Shown piece after piece: positions 11,341 through 22,607 of a stretch of 64,000 nt of DNA. Made by a program: the position numbers and the translations under genes. This stretch comes from Darksidea phi (taxonomy: Eukaryota > Ascomycota > Dothideomycetes > Pleosporales > Lentitheciaceae): the NCBI GenBank assembly GCA_030770425.1, contig JASJFT010000067.1:149017-213016 (forward strand). The letters are read 5' to 3'. Numbering within the stretch: the first letter of the stretch is position 1; every line of letters begins with the position of its first letter. The notes beneath the pieces are model-generated. The model was not told the origin of the DNA. It did no database searches and was given only the letters and a program-made list of their open reading frames with translations.

Positions 11341-12857
11341 ATGGCATCGTCCACGGCCATTCAAGACGAAATCGCGGTGCTCGAGAAGAACATTGCGGAG
11401 CTACAAACACAGCTGAAAGATGCAAAAGCAAGACTGCAGAAGCAACAATGGGACGAACTCGACCGGACCTCCGATTCAAAGCTGTCAGAAGAGGAGCGAA
11501 TGAGCTTAATCAAAGTGAACTTGAAAGAGGTGCTGAACCCGGAAATTATGGACGCGGTACTGGCGAAGGGGCAGAACCTGAAGATCTACTGGGGTACGGC
11601 TACAACGGGGAGACCGCACTGTGGATACGTATGTTCTTTCCTGCTGAAAGCCGCAAAGGCTGTGTGCTAACGAGGTCTATAGTTCGTCCCCATCCTTAAG
11701 ATTGCGCAGTTCCTCCGCGCCGGCTGCCACATCAAGATCCTCCTCGCCGACATCCACGGCTTCCTCGACAACCTCAAAGCACCCATCGAACTCGTCAAGT
11801 TCCGCGCACAGTACTATCGATTCGTCATAACCGCCCTCCTCAAAGCCGTCAATGTACCCATCAACAAACTGGAGTTTGTTCTGGGTTCGGATTTCGAGCT
11901 GAAGCCTGATTATATGATGGATGTGTTGCGATTAGCGAGTATAACGAGTGAGCATGATGCGAAGAAGGCGGGTGCCGAGGTAGTGAAGCAGACAGAGAAT
12001 GCGCCGCTGAGTGGACTGCTTTACCCGCTTATGCAGGCTTTGGGTATGGAATCTGATGCGATGGGAATAAATTGAGGGTGCTAACCTGGATACAGATGAG
12101 CAGTACCTCGACGTAGACGTCCAATTCGGCGGAGTAGACCAGCGGAAGATCTTTGCTCTCGCCAAAGACGTCCTCCCCAAGATTGGATACAAAGAGCGGG
12201 CACATCTGATGAACCCTATGGTACCAGGTCTCCAAGGCGGTAAGATGAGCGCCAGCGACCCCGACTCAAAGATCGACGTTCTAGACACAGCGGATGCGGT
12301 CCGGAAGAAGTTGAAGAAGGCTTTCGCGCCGCCCAAGCAGGTCGAAGAGAATGGTGTACTTAGTTTCGTCGAGTATGTGCTATTACCAGCTGGCGAACTG
12401 AAATACGGCGCACCCAAATTCGTTGTCGAGCGGAGAGACGCAGAACCCCTAGTCTACACCGACATCAAGCAGATGCACGACGACTACCTAAACGATGTCG
12501 TAAGTATAAATACCTCCTGTAAGGCCCCCTCCAATTGACAACCCACCCCAGCTTAGTCCCCAAATCCTCAAACCCGCCGTGACAGAAGCCCTCATCCAGC
12601 TCCTCGCCCCCGTCCAAGCTGAGTTCCAAGGCAACGATACATGGAAAGATATCGAGCAAAAAGCCTATCCGCCACCTCCTGCACCGCCGAAAAAGGAAAA
12701 GAAGAAGAAGGACAAGGGAACGGGATACCCTGGTGGACTGAAGAAAGTGGAGGCGAAACCGGATGGGCACGTGGAAGGGCAGGATAAGGCGAAGGTGGAT
12801 GTTGGTGATGAAGGGGGAGAGAAGGCGATGGAGAAGCTAGGGTTGGAGGAGAAGTAG
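11341..12857 (+). CDS. TYS1: Cytosolic tyrosyl-tRNA synthetase
   Basis: Exons 11341-11628, 11683-12043, 12096-12499 and 12552-12857 give 452 aa; introns are 54, 52 and 52 nt with clear CTAAC branch points. A coiled N-terminal stretch (about 1-45) precedes the class I catalytic core. The HIGH-type signature is TTGRPHCGY, split by the first intron; the second signature is [39 protein letters not shown] and [18 protein letters not shown] are typical of eukaryotic and archaeal TyrRS. The C-terminus is longer than in yeast and ends in a low-complexity KKEKKKKDK segment that may help tRNA binding (inference). The enzyme charges tRNA-Tyr in the cytosol. Confidence 0.95.
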
Positions 12858-13350
12858 ACGATAGGCACATGTTTTGGCGATTTTAGTATAGATTCGGCGT
12901 TGTCCGCTAAGCGTATAGATCGAATTGCCGGAATTGCATACGGGGTATACCAAAGTATAGCCATGAGCTCCATAGACGCTGAATGAACGAATGAGCGGGA
13001 ACGCATACCATATCATAAGGCATAGACTCGAGACTAACAACAAAGACGTACGTTGACCTTGGATCGGAAGCATGGCGAGGAGATGAAGAGCATTTAACGG
13101 GTGTCATTGAGCTTCTACCTTCTCAAAGAGTTTCTCTGAAAATTCTCAAGTTTTATGTCGATAAAACAGATGCCCACTTACTTTCCCGACGCCTATATTA
13201 TCATGGATTCGCCCTGTTATATATCCAGCCACATTTCCATGGGTGCACATAGTGCATAGGACATCTACCTAGGCGCGCTAGCCGACCCAGGATTGTACGC
13301 CGTATTAACCAAAAACATAACATATCATTTGCCTTTGCCATGGCACTGCT
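12858..13350. other. Convergent 3' region
   Basis: The TyrRS gene and the next gene (minus strand) end towards each other here. The 493 bp should hold both 3' UTRs and terminators. Several short open frames on the minus strand show no protein pattern. Confidence 0.45.
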
Positions 13351-14847
13351 CTACCAGGTAGTTGGTACCTTGGGGTAGTCGTTCTTGCTCATTTTTAGGT
13401 CATCGAAAACTGAGTCGTCGCCTGTTCATGAGTTAACAAATATTTGCCTGTGTGAGATTGAAGAACTTGCCTTGTAGATGCTGGACGCGCAGTTCGTCTT
13501 CGTGCCTAGAAGTGGATAAATCTCAGTGATTATTCTCAAAATCAGATTTGCGCCACCTTGTATGCCAAGTTACCATGTGCAGCTCTTTGGAAGGGGCTGC
13601 TACCGGCAATGGATCGTAACGTGAAGGTAAGCAAGCTCTAGTATGTGTACTCACTCAAGTTCTTCCAGTTCCTCTTTCGGCGCGTCCTTGCCATGCTTCT
13701 TGTCTTTCGTTGTAGGCTCTACAGCATGATCTATGTTCTCGCCGATGAGAAGGAACTGGGCATTCGGGTAGTCTAGATACTTTGGTTTTACCTCCGACCA
13801 GGCAAGACCGCGAAACTCCTCGATGATTCTGGGAGCTCATTAGAATGGAAACAATTTCTCGGAGCAATGTACTCACTCTTTAGGGAAGTCTGGCCCTTGC
13901 GGAAGGTTCGTGTTCGCTGGGGCTGACCGCTCAGGATTTTTGACACTGAAAATGAAGCTACCCTGAGATTGCAGACCAAGGTCCTCCTGCACTTCACCTA
14001 GATCCGAAGGAATGGTAATGGCGTAAACTAGGTGGGTGGACCGGCCCTCGGGACGTGTGATGGCGTAGACGCCCTCTGCAACGGTTGTAACTGGCTCAAT
14101 ATGACGCGTACCAGCCGTCTTGGTCTCGTAGCTGCTGCCTTTGAAAAAGTTCTCCTTGAGGTCTTGGATCGTGGTCGGCGCCTTCTCTACGAAAGTCATA
14201 ACACGGTCTCTATGAGATTTCGGAAAGACCTTCTTCGGTAGAGCGAACAAGCGGTTGTTCTCGGAATCCGGAAGCGCTCCCTCGCCTAACTTTGCGTTTA
14301 CAGGTAGAGGTCGGAGGACGAAGTAGGTACGTTGGAGATCGCCAACACTTTCGGCGTCTTCGATGCCAACGCGATTGCGAGCGAAGAAGTAAATGACGCC
14401 CTTTTCCAGGATGCTTGAGGGGAGCTTCTTCTCCCGCTGCGAGGACTCCTGAATAGCGCCCTCGCCGTTCGCGTTATCATTCGCGGATTTCTCTTTACTT
14501 GTTGTAGATGACTCTGCCTCGGTATCGCCGTTTGCTTCGGCCTTGTTGGGCGCGTCGGGATTTCCGGTCTTCTGGGAGTCATCTTCGCCCTCTGTAGAAG
14601 CTCCTTTGTCTGCGTCAATCTGCTTTCCTTCTCCGCCTTTCCCGGATGGTGCCTCCTTCATCTCGGTGTCTTCGGAAGCATCTTTGGCCTTGTCGTCGCC
14701 AATCGACTGCTCAAGAGTGGTTTGCTTCTTCGCTGCCTTACGTTCGCGTTTTGGTGAGGTAGTCTCGGCTTTTCTCTTAGTTCCAGCTGCACCCTCGTCC
14801 TTCTTAGGACTGGAGTTGTTGCGCGTTGACGAGCGAGTACCGGCCAT
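13351..14847 (-). CDS. Conserved fungal nuclear protein (often labelled BTB transcription factor)
   Basis: Exons 13877-14847, 13655-13828, 13471-13505 and 13351-13421 give 416 aa. Introns are 48, 149 and 49 nt; the last has a GC donor (AAG then GCAAGT) and restores LQGDDSVFDDLKMS. The third exon is only 35 nt. Residues 1-140 are disordered, lysine-rich and acidic (RKAAKKQTTLEQS) and look nuclear. A conserved core starts about residue 143 with SSILEKGVIYFFARNRVGIE and continues to YFVLRPLP, then repeats of beta-strand-like segments (VYAITRPEGRSTHLVYAI; QGSFIFSVKNPE). I recall this block in fungal proteins that databases call BTB transcription factors, but no BTB fold is visible. The exact function is unknown. 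Confidence 0.75.
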
Positions 14848-15213
14848 TGTGACAGCAGAGTGAAGCTTTACTATATGTTGTGTATTCTGGGGTGATCTTT
14901 GTACGGTAAAATGTATATATAGGGTGCGCGATTAATTGATGTGATGGCTATCGGGAATGAGCATCTGGTCTTGTAGTTTGCTAGAGCATGTCACGTTGTA
15001 GTGACGTCACGGCCGTCATCGAGCAAACCGATGCGGAAGTCGCGCTTTATGACAGGTCAACACGTGACATGAGTATGTTGAACGCCCCTAGGTAGTACTT
15101 AAATTACACATTCTGATGGGTTATGACAGTGCGTTGCGCAGAACTATACATATATGGGTAAAGATGCCTGCCAGCAAGGCCAATCGCAATTTTGTTAGGT
15201 CTCGATAGCAACT
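14848..15213. other. Promoter of the nuclear-protein gene and 3' region of HEM4
   Basis: This 366-bp gap is 5' of the leftward nuclear-protein gene and 3' of the leftward HEM4 gene. A TATA run is listed separately. TGACGTCA, a perfect CRE/bZIP-type palindrome, lies at 15001-15008, about 155 bases upstream of the nuclear-protein start. A second short CACGTGA motif lies near 15061. Confidence 0.55.
14914..14921 (-). promoter_or_regulatory. TATA box of the nuclear-protein gene
   Basis: The palindrome TATATATA lies 67 bases upstream of the start codon at 14847. Its position suits a TATA box with a short 5' UTR. This is inference from position and sequence. Confidence 0.5.
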
Positions 15214-16140
15214 TCACCCAAGACGAAGGTTGAAAGACCGGATGCCTTCAGCGATGCCTTCGGGACTAGGCTTTTCTGCACAAACATCGGGGGCGAAACC
15301 GAAGTCCTTGGCGAGATAGTCGCGGGTAGTTGGTCCAATGGTCGCAATCGAAACGTCCCTTGATGTTCGTGGCAAGGCTTTACCAGTTTGCGAATCTAGG
15401 AGACCCAAGCTATCCAGCATGGCTCGACAACCTTGCGGAGAGAACACGACCACCCATTGGCGGCGGTTTCCGGCCTCTGCGTGCGTCTGCCAAAGGGAGG
15501 AGAAGTTTGCCTGAAACGAGTGCATTTCTCCAGTTTCGTAGATTACCAACTCGTACACTTCCGACCTTGTCTCCAGCGGGAGGTCCTTGGATTGGAGGGT
15601 ATTGGGAATGATGTCCCGTCTCGTTTCGCCTACAAGGAACAAGATGCTAGGCTTTCCTGCGCCTGGGTGCAGACTATTGTAGTGCTCCAAAATGAACGAA
15701 GAAAGAGCGCTCCCGTTGCCCGTCTCTTCGCCGAGAATCTGGTTTGGGAGATTCAGCGCCCTGAGTCCACGCGCAGTAGCCGGTCCGACCACATAGAGCG
15801 GCACGCTTTCGGGCAAACACGATTCTAGGGAACAAACACCGTCTTCTCTGATCGCCTCGATGGTATGGGCAAATGCTTCCACTGCGCGCTGGGACGTGAA
15901 GATGAGGGCGCCATACTTGGGCCGTGCTCCTACGCCAGTGCTTGTGAAGTCGCCGTTCACAATATGCTGCCGCACCTGGTCCAGGGCATCCTGCTTGAAC
16001 CTATGCTCCAGCACGGGAACGAAAATGGGCGCGTACCGGCCGTTTTCGAATGCAGCAAAGTGTTCCTCGTATGTGTCAACCGGAATAGACTTGGTCTTTA
16101 GCAGGAAAATAGGAATCTTCCCGTCGACGACTCCGGTCAT
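15214..16140 (-). CDS. HEM4: Uroporphyrinogen-III synthase
   Basis: One uninterrupted reading frame of 308 aa. The HEM4 fold is visible as two linked domains: PIFVPVLEHRFKQD and ALIFTSQRAVEAF in the first half, VYELVIYETGE linking, then WVVVFSPQGCRAMLDSLG and VSIATIGPTTRDYL, ending with KPSPEGIAEGI. These are the usual signatures (FTSxRAV, FSPxG, IGPTT, PxxEG). The enzyme closes and flips ring D of hydroxymethylbilane in heme synthesis, in the cytosol. Length matches fungal homologues. The gene shares a 235-bp promoter with BFR1. Confidence 0.93.
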   Translation of the reverse strand: MTGVVDGKIPIFLLKTKSIPVDTYEEHFAAFENGRYAPIFVPVLEHRFKQDALDQVRQHIVNGDFTSTGVGARPKYGALIFTSQRAVEAFAHTIEAIREDGVCSLESCLPESVPLYVVGPATARGLRALNLPNQILGEETGNGSALSSFILEHYNSLHPGAGKPSILFLVGETRRDIIPNTLQSKDLPLETRSEVYELVIYETGEMHSFQANFSSLWQTHAEAGNRRQWVVVFSPQGCRAMLDSLGLLDSQTGKALPRTSRDVSIATIGPTTRDYLAKDFGFAPDVCAEKPSPEGIAEGIRSFNLRLG

Positions 16141-16375
16141 GGTGGATGAAGGGTGAAGGCTCGCAGTCGATAAGCGAAGAACCGTGGCCGAGGCATGCCA
16201 AGATGTCGGGTAAAGTTGCGTTCACAGGGCCGAATTTGGTGGTACCGAAACGTCGCCCGCTGGGAAATTCAGTTTTTGAATTCCGGGGCCTACTTAACCC
16301 ACCGCTCCGCCTGACAACTGGCCAATTCGCTCTACGAACATTCAACTCGCTCAACAGTTGCGTAAATTGAGCACA
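16141..16375. promoter_or_regulatory. Divergent promoter, HEM4 / BFR1
   Basis: The two start codons are only 235 bp apart, so one compact region drives both genes. No TATA box is seen. The BFR1 side has a short leader with TCAACAGTTGCG; no intron signals are needed to reach the ATG at 16376. Confidence 0.55.
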
Positions 16376-18028
16376 ATGGCCGAGACGGCTACTCCTTCCG
16401 CCGCCAAGATGGCCACCGCCGACACCTCTGCCCCCGAGGGCAAGCAGCAGAAGCAGGAGTTTGTGAAGCCCGAGAAGCCTGACGAGGCAGTCTTCAAGGA
16501 AGGGCTCGCCAAGTACGACAGGGCTCACGAGTCCGCCCGGGAGAAGTTCGTAAGTAGTACCATCAATTTACACTTTGCTGGCTAGTTACACTTGCTTACC
16601 GACGCAATAGAATGCCGCGAAGGCGAAACTCGATCTTGCCCGCCCGAACAATAAGGACTCGCCCAACGCTCAGCGCCAGCAAGAACTCAAGACGGAGCTC
16701 AACAAGATCCGCCAGGCACAGTCGGGTTTCAAGACCTCGCGAAACGCCGTGCACGACAAGATCAAGCGTCTCGACGAGCAATTGAAGTCGCGGATAAACG
16801 AGTTGAAGACGTCGAAGGGCAAAATCAACTTCAAGTCTGTCGAGGATGTGGACCGCGAGATCGCCCATCTGCAGAAGCAAGTCGACACTGGTACCATGAA
16901 GCTGGTAGATGAGAAGAAGGCTCTTTCTGAGATCACGTCTCTCCACAAGGTTCGCAAGAACTTCTCCAGCTTCGACGCGCAGCAAAAGGCTATCGACGAT
17001 TTGAAGGCACAGATTGCGGAGCAGAAGAAGCTGCTGGACGACCCTGAGCAGAAGGCGCTTAGCCAGAAGTACACCGAGCTGCAAACAGAGCTGGACAATT
17101 TGAAGGCCGAACAGGAGGAAGCCTTCAAGAACTTGAAGGCCTTGCGAGATGAGGTGGACAAGGCTCGTGCGGAGCAGCAAGAAAAGTACAAGGAGTTGAA
17201 GGAGTACAAGGACGACTATTACTCGAAGAAGCGCGCGTTTGCCGATTACGACTATCAAGCCCGCAAGGCCCGACAAGAGCGGAGGAAGAAAGAGCAGGAG
17301 GAGTACGTGGCGAACAAGCGTAAGGAAGCTGCTTCGAAGCGGCTGGAGGAGGCCAGCGCACCGGCATACATGACTGAAATTCTGGCGGCCGAAGGTTTGA
17401 TTCGCTATTTCGACCCTAGCGCACTGCCCGCCAAAGAAACAGCCGCCGCCAGCAAGTTTGCCGCCTCTGCACAACGAACTGTTAACGACTCCGGTTTGAA
17501 GGGCACTCGTCTTTCTAAGAAAGATAATGATGAGGAAAACTACTTCATCGGCACGGGTGGCAAGAAGGGTAAGAAAGGTCGGAAAGCCGCTACCGCACCC
17601 ACCGAATCGAAGTTCAATCTGAGCATCGGTGTAATCGAGGAGCTGTCAAAGGTCGGTGTCAATGCACCATCAAGCCAGGCCGACGTTCCCGCCACTGTCG
17701 AGAAGCTGAACGAGAAGTTGGCACACTGGAAGTCCGATCAAGACCGCCAGACGAAGGAGGTAAGTCAGATCACTCTCGATATCGTGTAGCTACTCTAACG
17801 GTTGTGTAGAACATCGCCAAGGCCCAGAAGGAGATTGACCGCCTGGAGGCTGAGGAGGACGGCGCCACCGACTTCGCCCGCAAGCCTGCGCAAAAGAACC
17901 AGGCTGTGAACGGTGGTCCGGTCTCAGCAGCAGCCGAGCTTGAGCAGGAGAAGGATGCTGAGGCCGATGTGGCTGAGGAGCTCCAGAAGGCCAGCATCGA
18001 GGACAACGAGGAGGCGACGGAGGCATAG
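16376..18028 (+). CDS. BFR1: Nuclear segregation protein Bfr1, mRNP-associated coiled coil
   Basis: Exons 16376-16549, 16611-17759 and 17810-18028 give 513 aa; introns are 61 and 50 nt. Most of the chain (about 60-330) is charged coiled coil. Key family patterns are RPNNKDSPNAQRQQEL, SRNAVHDKIKRLDEQL, FKSVEDVDREIAHLQ and YDYQARKARQERRKKEQEE. A C-terminal block (APAYMTEILAAEGLIRYF) and a basic GGKKGKKGRK run follow. Bfr1 in yeast binds polysome-associated mRNPs at the ER and affects secretion and ploidy. The start at 16376 was chosen over the upstream in-frame ATG at 16358 because MAETATPSAAKMA fits fungal homologues; the upstream one adds six residues. Confidence 0.92.
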
Positions 18029-18500
18029 GCTATATGCTATGCGCTGTTTACTTGGTATGGGACTCGAAAAGTTAGCCATTTGTCAGGATACCTTGATCCA
18101 GATTGTCGGCCGATCTTCCTCTTTCATTCATAGCATGAGCGACATCTCTGGCTTTTGGGGTTCGGTTAGGGACGGTGTTCATGTTGGCTCCATTTGCATT
18201 CTATGTCCATTATTACGGTGTAGAACGATGGACTTGAATAGTGTCAATTCTTCCGGAACATCCATTTCTGTCTTTGTCGTGAATTCATATCCATAGTGTA
18301 ACATTCAGAAACATGTGGGGGGGGCACGGGACCCACACGGCTATTTCGGCCCTTCGAGAACCGCAAGTCGCGATCTCCATGGCTGCTGATGCAATTTGTT
18401 AGATCGGCATTTCCCCGTATAGTGGGCTGTGCGGTCATTTTGGGTGTGGAACCCGACAAACGTAATTTGACGTCATGGACTAACAGCATCTCACGACCTT
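18029..18500. other. BFR1 3' region
   Basis: Non-coding stretch after the BFR1 stop codon. It includes the 3' UTR and, towards its right end, the upstream promoter of bli-3. A G run (ggggggg) lies near 18317, and TGACGTCA-like TTTGACGTCATGG lies near 18467, close upstream of the TATA box. Confidence 0.5.
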
Positions 18501-18508
18501 TATAAATA
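18501..18508 (+). promoter_or_regulatory. TATA box of bli-3
   Basis: TATAAATA lies just after a TGACGTCA-containing stretch and about 30 bases before the likely transcript start. The long distance to the ATG at 18760 is explained by a 5' UTR intron. This suits an inducible gene. Confidence 0.6.
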
Positions 18509-18566
18509 CGTCGAATGTCTGTCTCTCACGCCGCAGCACAGATTCAAATCAGATCGAAGTCCACAG

Positions 18567-18710
18567 GTATGCAATTTTTTCAGCCTTTTGTCGCGCCTTT
18601 GACTACGAGGTGCTGCAACTGTACTTGGCTGCGCTGAAGTAGTCCTGTTGGTCAATTCATCTAGCTTCAGCACGGGCTATGAGCGCATGCTAACATATCC
18701 TTTGCTGTAG
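18567..18710 (+). other. 5' UTR intron of bli-3
   Basis: The donor CACAG/GTATGC and the acceptor TTTGCTGTAG, with a GCTAACAT branch point 18 bases upstream of it, define a 144-nt intron before the start codon. It contains no coding part. Inference from splice signals only. Confidence 0.6.
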
Positions 18711-18759
18711 TCCACACATCCACCGAAAATTCCCTACGACCAACTACATACAATCCGAC

Positions 18760-19434
18760 ATGTCTACCTTTAGCAACACCGACACAGGCAACAAGCCCGC
18801 CGACCCATACACCGCAAAGAACCTCGAGGAGCCCTCGTTGAAGGAGAGGGTTGAGGATCTCCAATCGTTCATCGATAAGACCAAGTTCTGCCTGTTGACG
18901 ACGCAGACTGCAGATAGCGATCTATTGGCATCGAGGGCTATGGCATTAGCTGCAAAGGTATTCACCTCCGCACTATCAACCCACGTCGCACAGAGCAGAT
19001 CTGACCGTCTCTTTTAGGAAGGCAACGGCTTTGACCTCCTCTTCCACACCAACACCGAATCCGGCAAGACAGATGATCTCGAGACCCACAACTCCGTCAA
19101 CATTGGATTCATCAACAATTCGGGCGAGTGGGCTTCCATCTCCGGTCATGCCTCCATCGAGACGGACCGCTCTATCGTCAAGAAGCACTATTCGCCTGCG
19201 CTTAAGGCCTGGATCGGCGATCTTGGCGATGGAACGCACGACGGTGGTCCAGACGATCCGCGTATTGGTATCATCAGGGTGAAGGCGAGCACGGTCCAGT
19301 ACGCAGTCTCAAAGCGGACGACTGTTGGTGGCTTTGTGGAGTTGGCGAAGGGTGTTGTGAGCGGAGAGGCACCAAGTGTGAATAAGCTGAGGCATATTTC
19401 GGAGGCGGAGATTAAACAGTGGAAGTCGCAGTAG
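18760..19434 (+). CDS. bli-3: BLI-3, blue-light-inducible FMN-binding split-barrel protein
   Basis: Exons 18760-18957 and 19018-19434 give 204 aa; the intron is 60 nt. The protein has the pyridoxamine-phosphate-oxidase-like split barrel: KFCLLTTQTADSDLLASRAMA, then GFDLLFHTNTESGKTDDLE, VNIGFINNSGEWASISG and AWIGDLGDGTHDG...IGIIRVKA. These match Neurospora BLI-3 and its relatives, thought to bind flavin; the reaction is not known. The strong TATA box and 5' UTR intron fit a regulated gene. Light control is known for the family member, not shown here. Confidence 0.9.
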
Positions 19435-19760
19435 GGTACCATAGATGATGGACCGAGAGTCGTTATGCCAGTGTGAGATTCGACTAAGAATCTATGGCAT
19501 TTAAGAGGACGGTTCCGCCAAGCGATCCAGGGCCTCCAGTGCAACGGTAGGACTAACTCCCGTCATGTATAAGAGTACTACAAATGCAATCGTGAGCCAT
19601 TTCATTGGTTTGGTTCTTGCTGTCCTCAAATCAGTGGCGATTCTTAAAGCGTTTGGTGAGGGCATACATACCCAAATTCATCGTTTACATTCGGAGCCTG
19701 GGTATATTTGACTAACTATCCACCATCGTAGCCTCGCAAGGCACGCAATGCCATGCGCCA
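19435..19760. other. Convergent 3' region, bli-3 / SPC34
   Basis: The two genes end towards each other across 326 bp. The stretch should hold both terminators. No coding frame is supported. Confidence 0.5.
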
Positions 19761-20635
19761 TCACCTTAGCACTCCTGATATATCTCTTCCCATGGAGTTT
19801 ACCCGTTCTTCCAAACCCTTCTTCTTCCGCTCTAGTTGTCTGACTTCCTCCTCTTCTCGCCGCAGATCTTCCTCGGTCATGATCGGGGCAACGGCCTCAA
19901 TCCCGACTTCATCCGGCTCCCTGTCGTTGTATCCTCGTGACCGGTTTAGTCTGCTCAATTGTTCCGTCTGCTCCGCTATTCGTGCCTCGTAGTACTCTAC
20001 TGATGCTTCGAGTCTGCCATGTCGTTGGCGCATTGCTGTTATGCGCCCTTGTGCGCCGGGTATTGGGCTGGTTCTCGTTAGATCCGTGTGAAGCTATGGT
20101 GTTCCGTGTACATACTACACCCCTATAAGCTTTTCAGCGCCTTCTAATAGAGTTTCTACATCCACCTCGTTCTTACTGCTCCCATCGAACGTCCGGTAAC
20201 CTAAGCCTGTGCCCGCACCTCCACCGCCCCCCTTTCGTATTCTTTCTACTAGCTCGGTCCCTAATACCGCCGCTACTGCAGTATTCCGCTTCGGCGCTCT
20301 CACAGCATTAGCCCCTCCGCCCGAGATACTTGCCGAGACTCCATTTGGATTGAAGATGGTGTTCCGTCTGTTTGAACTTGAGGTGGGGTCCTGTGCTTTC
20401 GGGGCTGGTGGAGGCGGAGGTACAGTGAATAGAGCTCGTTCGTGTGTTTCGGTATCTCGAATTAGTGCTGTGATATCGTGCTGTTGTAGAAGCGCGTTCG
20501 TGAATATCTTTGGTGGGGGGAATCTGGGGTGTTCAGATGCGTTCACACGTCCTTTCCAACGTCAACTTACGACAGCTCCGCGATTGACTGGGCGCAGAGC
20601 GAAATTTGCTCCAGGTGCGTTTCGAGAAGGGTCAT
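19761..20635 (-). CDS. SPC34: DASH complex subunit Spc34
   Basis: Exons 20571-20635, 20116-20523 and 19761-20067 give 259 aa; introns are 47 and 48 nt with GTAAGT and GTATGT donors. The start MTLLETHLEQISLCAQSIAE and the following FPPPKIFTNALLQQHDITAL and LIRDTETHERALF are the classic Spc34 N-terminus. After a low-complexity linker the core resumes as LLEGAEKLIGVYPIPGA, with the tyrosine restored exactly at the second splice. A coiled coil (YYEARIAEQTEQLSRLN) closes the protein. Spc34 is part of the ring-forming outer kinetochore complex that couples chromosomes to microtubules. A divergent promoter is shared with RPN3. Confidence 0.92.
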
Positions 20636-20874
20636 GCTGACTATGATTTATCGTCTAATGTAAATGCTGTCGAAGGCGGGGCGCGAGTTTGCGCCGTTTG
20701 TAAACAGACCGGCGCCGGAACAACCCGCTCCGATCGCCTTCACTAGCTTGAGCTTCCGTCTCTCTCGGACCCCCATCGTCACCTAAGCTCCACCCTGCCC
20801 TCCGCCTACCACAACCGCCGCCCGCCCCTTCTACACCCCCCAACGCAAACACCCAAACCACATCAGCGATCACC
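20636..20874. promoter_or_regulatory. Divergent promoter, SPC34 / RPN3
   Basis: Start codons are 239 bp apart. The RPN3 side is strongly pyrimidine-rich (CCCGCCCCTTCTACACCCCCC), typical of a fungal leader. No proteasome-associated element of the yeast Rpn4 type (GGTGGCAAA) is seen. Confidence 0.5.
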
Positions 20875-22607
20875 ATGGCGGAGAGTATGGAAGGCGTCGT
20901 CGCCGAAGGCGAGCAGCCCAAGGCGGAGAACGTCGAGCAGAAGACGGTTGCTGGTAAGTGGGCCGCCATCATATCGCACCATGGTTACCTTTTCGTGCCC
21001 CTGCACCTACTGCACCACGTCGTGGCCGCATCGTCGCATGTGTCCTAACTTCATGATTGCTACAAACCTCGCCTCCAACAAGTATCTGTATCCGAACCGC
21101 GCTGACCCAACCGCTCAAGATATTCGAGGTAGTTTCACGCTACTAGAGCGAGCCGTTGCCCAATTTGATACTCGCTTTACTCTCCGAGCTCTCCGTTCAA
21201 TATCATCGCTCCGGAAGCGGCTGACGGACCGCGTGTTATGTTCCGTCATCGTCCTGACATACTCCCCGAGTAACGCCACTGCACGGGTGCTTATTGAGGC
21301 GATTGGCATGGATGGCGAGACAATTCAGAGCGTTGCCTCGCAGTACAAGGAAGAGATCCAGCAGAACAAAGGTAGCACCAAGGAGCCGATACCCGAGATT
21401 GATGTCTACATAGCAATCCTGATCCAGGTAGGTTGGACAGGCGTGTGCATTTACCTCCCGAGACTTACTGTTCTAGGTGTACCTGTACGATCAGAAAGAC
21501 TTTGAGGAAGGCGCCGAGTTCTCTACTCAGCTGGTGGACAAGATTCGAGAGCTGAACAGGCGGACGTTGGACTCGCTAGCCGCGAAGGCCTACTTCTACT
21601 TCTCACTCTTCCACGAGGAGCTCGATCCCAAACCGCCGTCCAAACAATCTCCCATCATTACTATTCGCGGAAAGCTTCTCGCGGCCCTCCGTAGTGCAGT
21701 ACTGAGAAAAGACCTCGATACTCAAGCCTCAGTTTCGACGCTGCTCCTCCGCAACTACATCTCAACTGCCGACATCACCCAGGCTGATCTGCTCGTTGCG
21801 CAGACACAGTTTCCCGAAAATGCTCCCAATAACCAGGTAGCACGATACCTCTACTACCTCGGTCGCATACGAGCTATTCAGCTGTCCTACACCGAAGCGC
21901 ACGAGCACCTTACGAGCGCTACCCGCAAATCGCCAACCAACACTGTCGCGACTGGGTTCTACCAGGCTTCGATGAAGCTTTTGATAGTGGTAGAACTGCT
22001 CATGGGCGACATCCCGGACCGCGCTGTTTTCAGCCAGCCCCGCCTCGAGCGTGCTTTAGAGCCATATTTCCGTCTTGTGCAGGCCGTCCGTGTCGGCGAT
22101 CTCCAGGGCTTCTTGAGAATCGTTCAGACGTTCTCCTCTACCTTCCACCGAGACGGCACCTATACCTTGATCCTCCGCCTCCGACAGAACGTCATCAAAA
22201 CCGGCATTCGTATGCTTTCACTCTCCTATTCCCGCATCTCGCTGCGGGACATCTGCATTCGCCTTGGTCTAGAGAGCGAGGAGTCTGCCGAGTACATTGT
22301 TGCTAAGGCGATTCGCGATGGTGTTATAGAAGCGTCGATTGACCACGAGAAGGGTTTCATGCAGACAAAGCAGGCCGGCGACATCTACGCTACCCGCGAG
22401 CCCGGCGAGGCATTCCACGAGCGTATTCGGGCTTGCTTGACATTGCACGACGAGTGTGTCAAGGCGATGCGCTACCCTTTGAACCAGCATCGGTTGGAAT
22501 TGAAGAATGCACAGGAAGCCAGAGAGAGGGAGAGGGAGCTTGCTAAGGAGATTCAGGAGGGTGATATCGATGAGGATGATGCTGCGGGCGACTTCGATGG
22601 GCTATAG
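20875..22607 (+). CDS. RPN3: 26S proteasome regulatory subunit Rpn3
   Basis: Exons 20875-20953, 21120-21427 and 21477-22607 give 505 aa; introns are 166 and 49 nt. After a short acidic N-terminus, GSFTLLERAVAQFDTRFTLR opens the family core. TPR-like helices follow, then RNYISTADITQADLL and ARYLYYLGRIRAIQL. The PCI domain (about 310-440) includes VIKTGIRMLSLSYSRISLRD and AEYIVAKAIRDGVIEA. The chain ends with the signature AMRYPLNQHRLELK and an acidic tail. Rpn3 sits in the proteasome lid. The first acceptor (CTCAAG) is weak but is the only one that keeps the frame. Confidence 0.93.

Noticed and set aside
16596..17474. Long minus-strand frame opposite BFR1
   Set aside because: It is the Leu-rich mirror of the Glu/Lys-rich BFR1 coiled coil.
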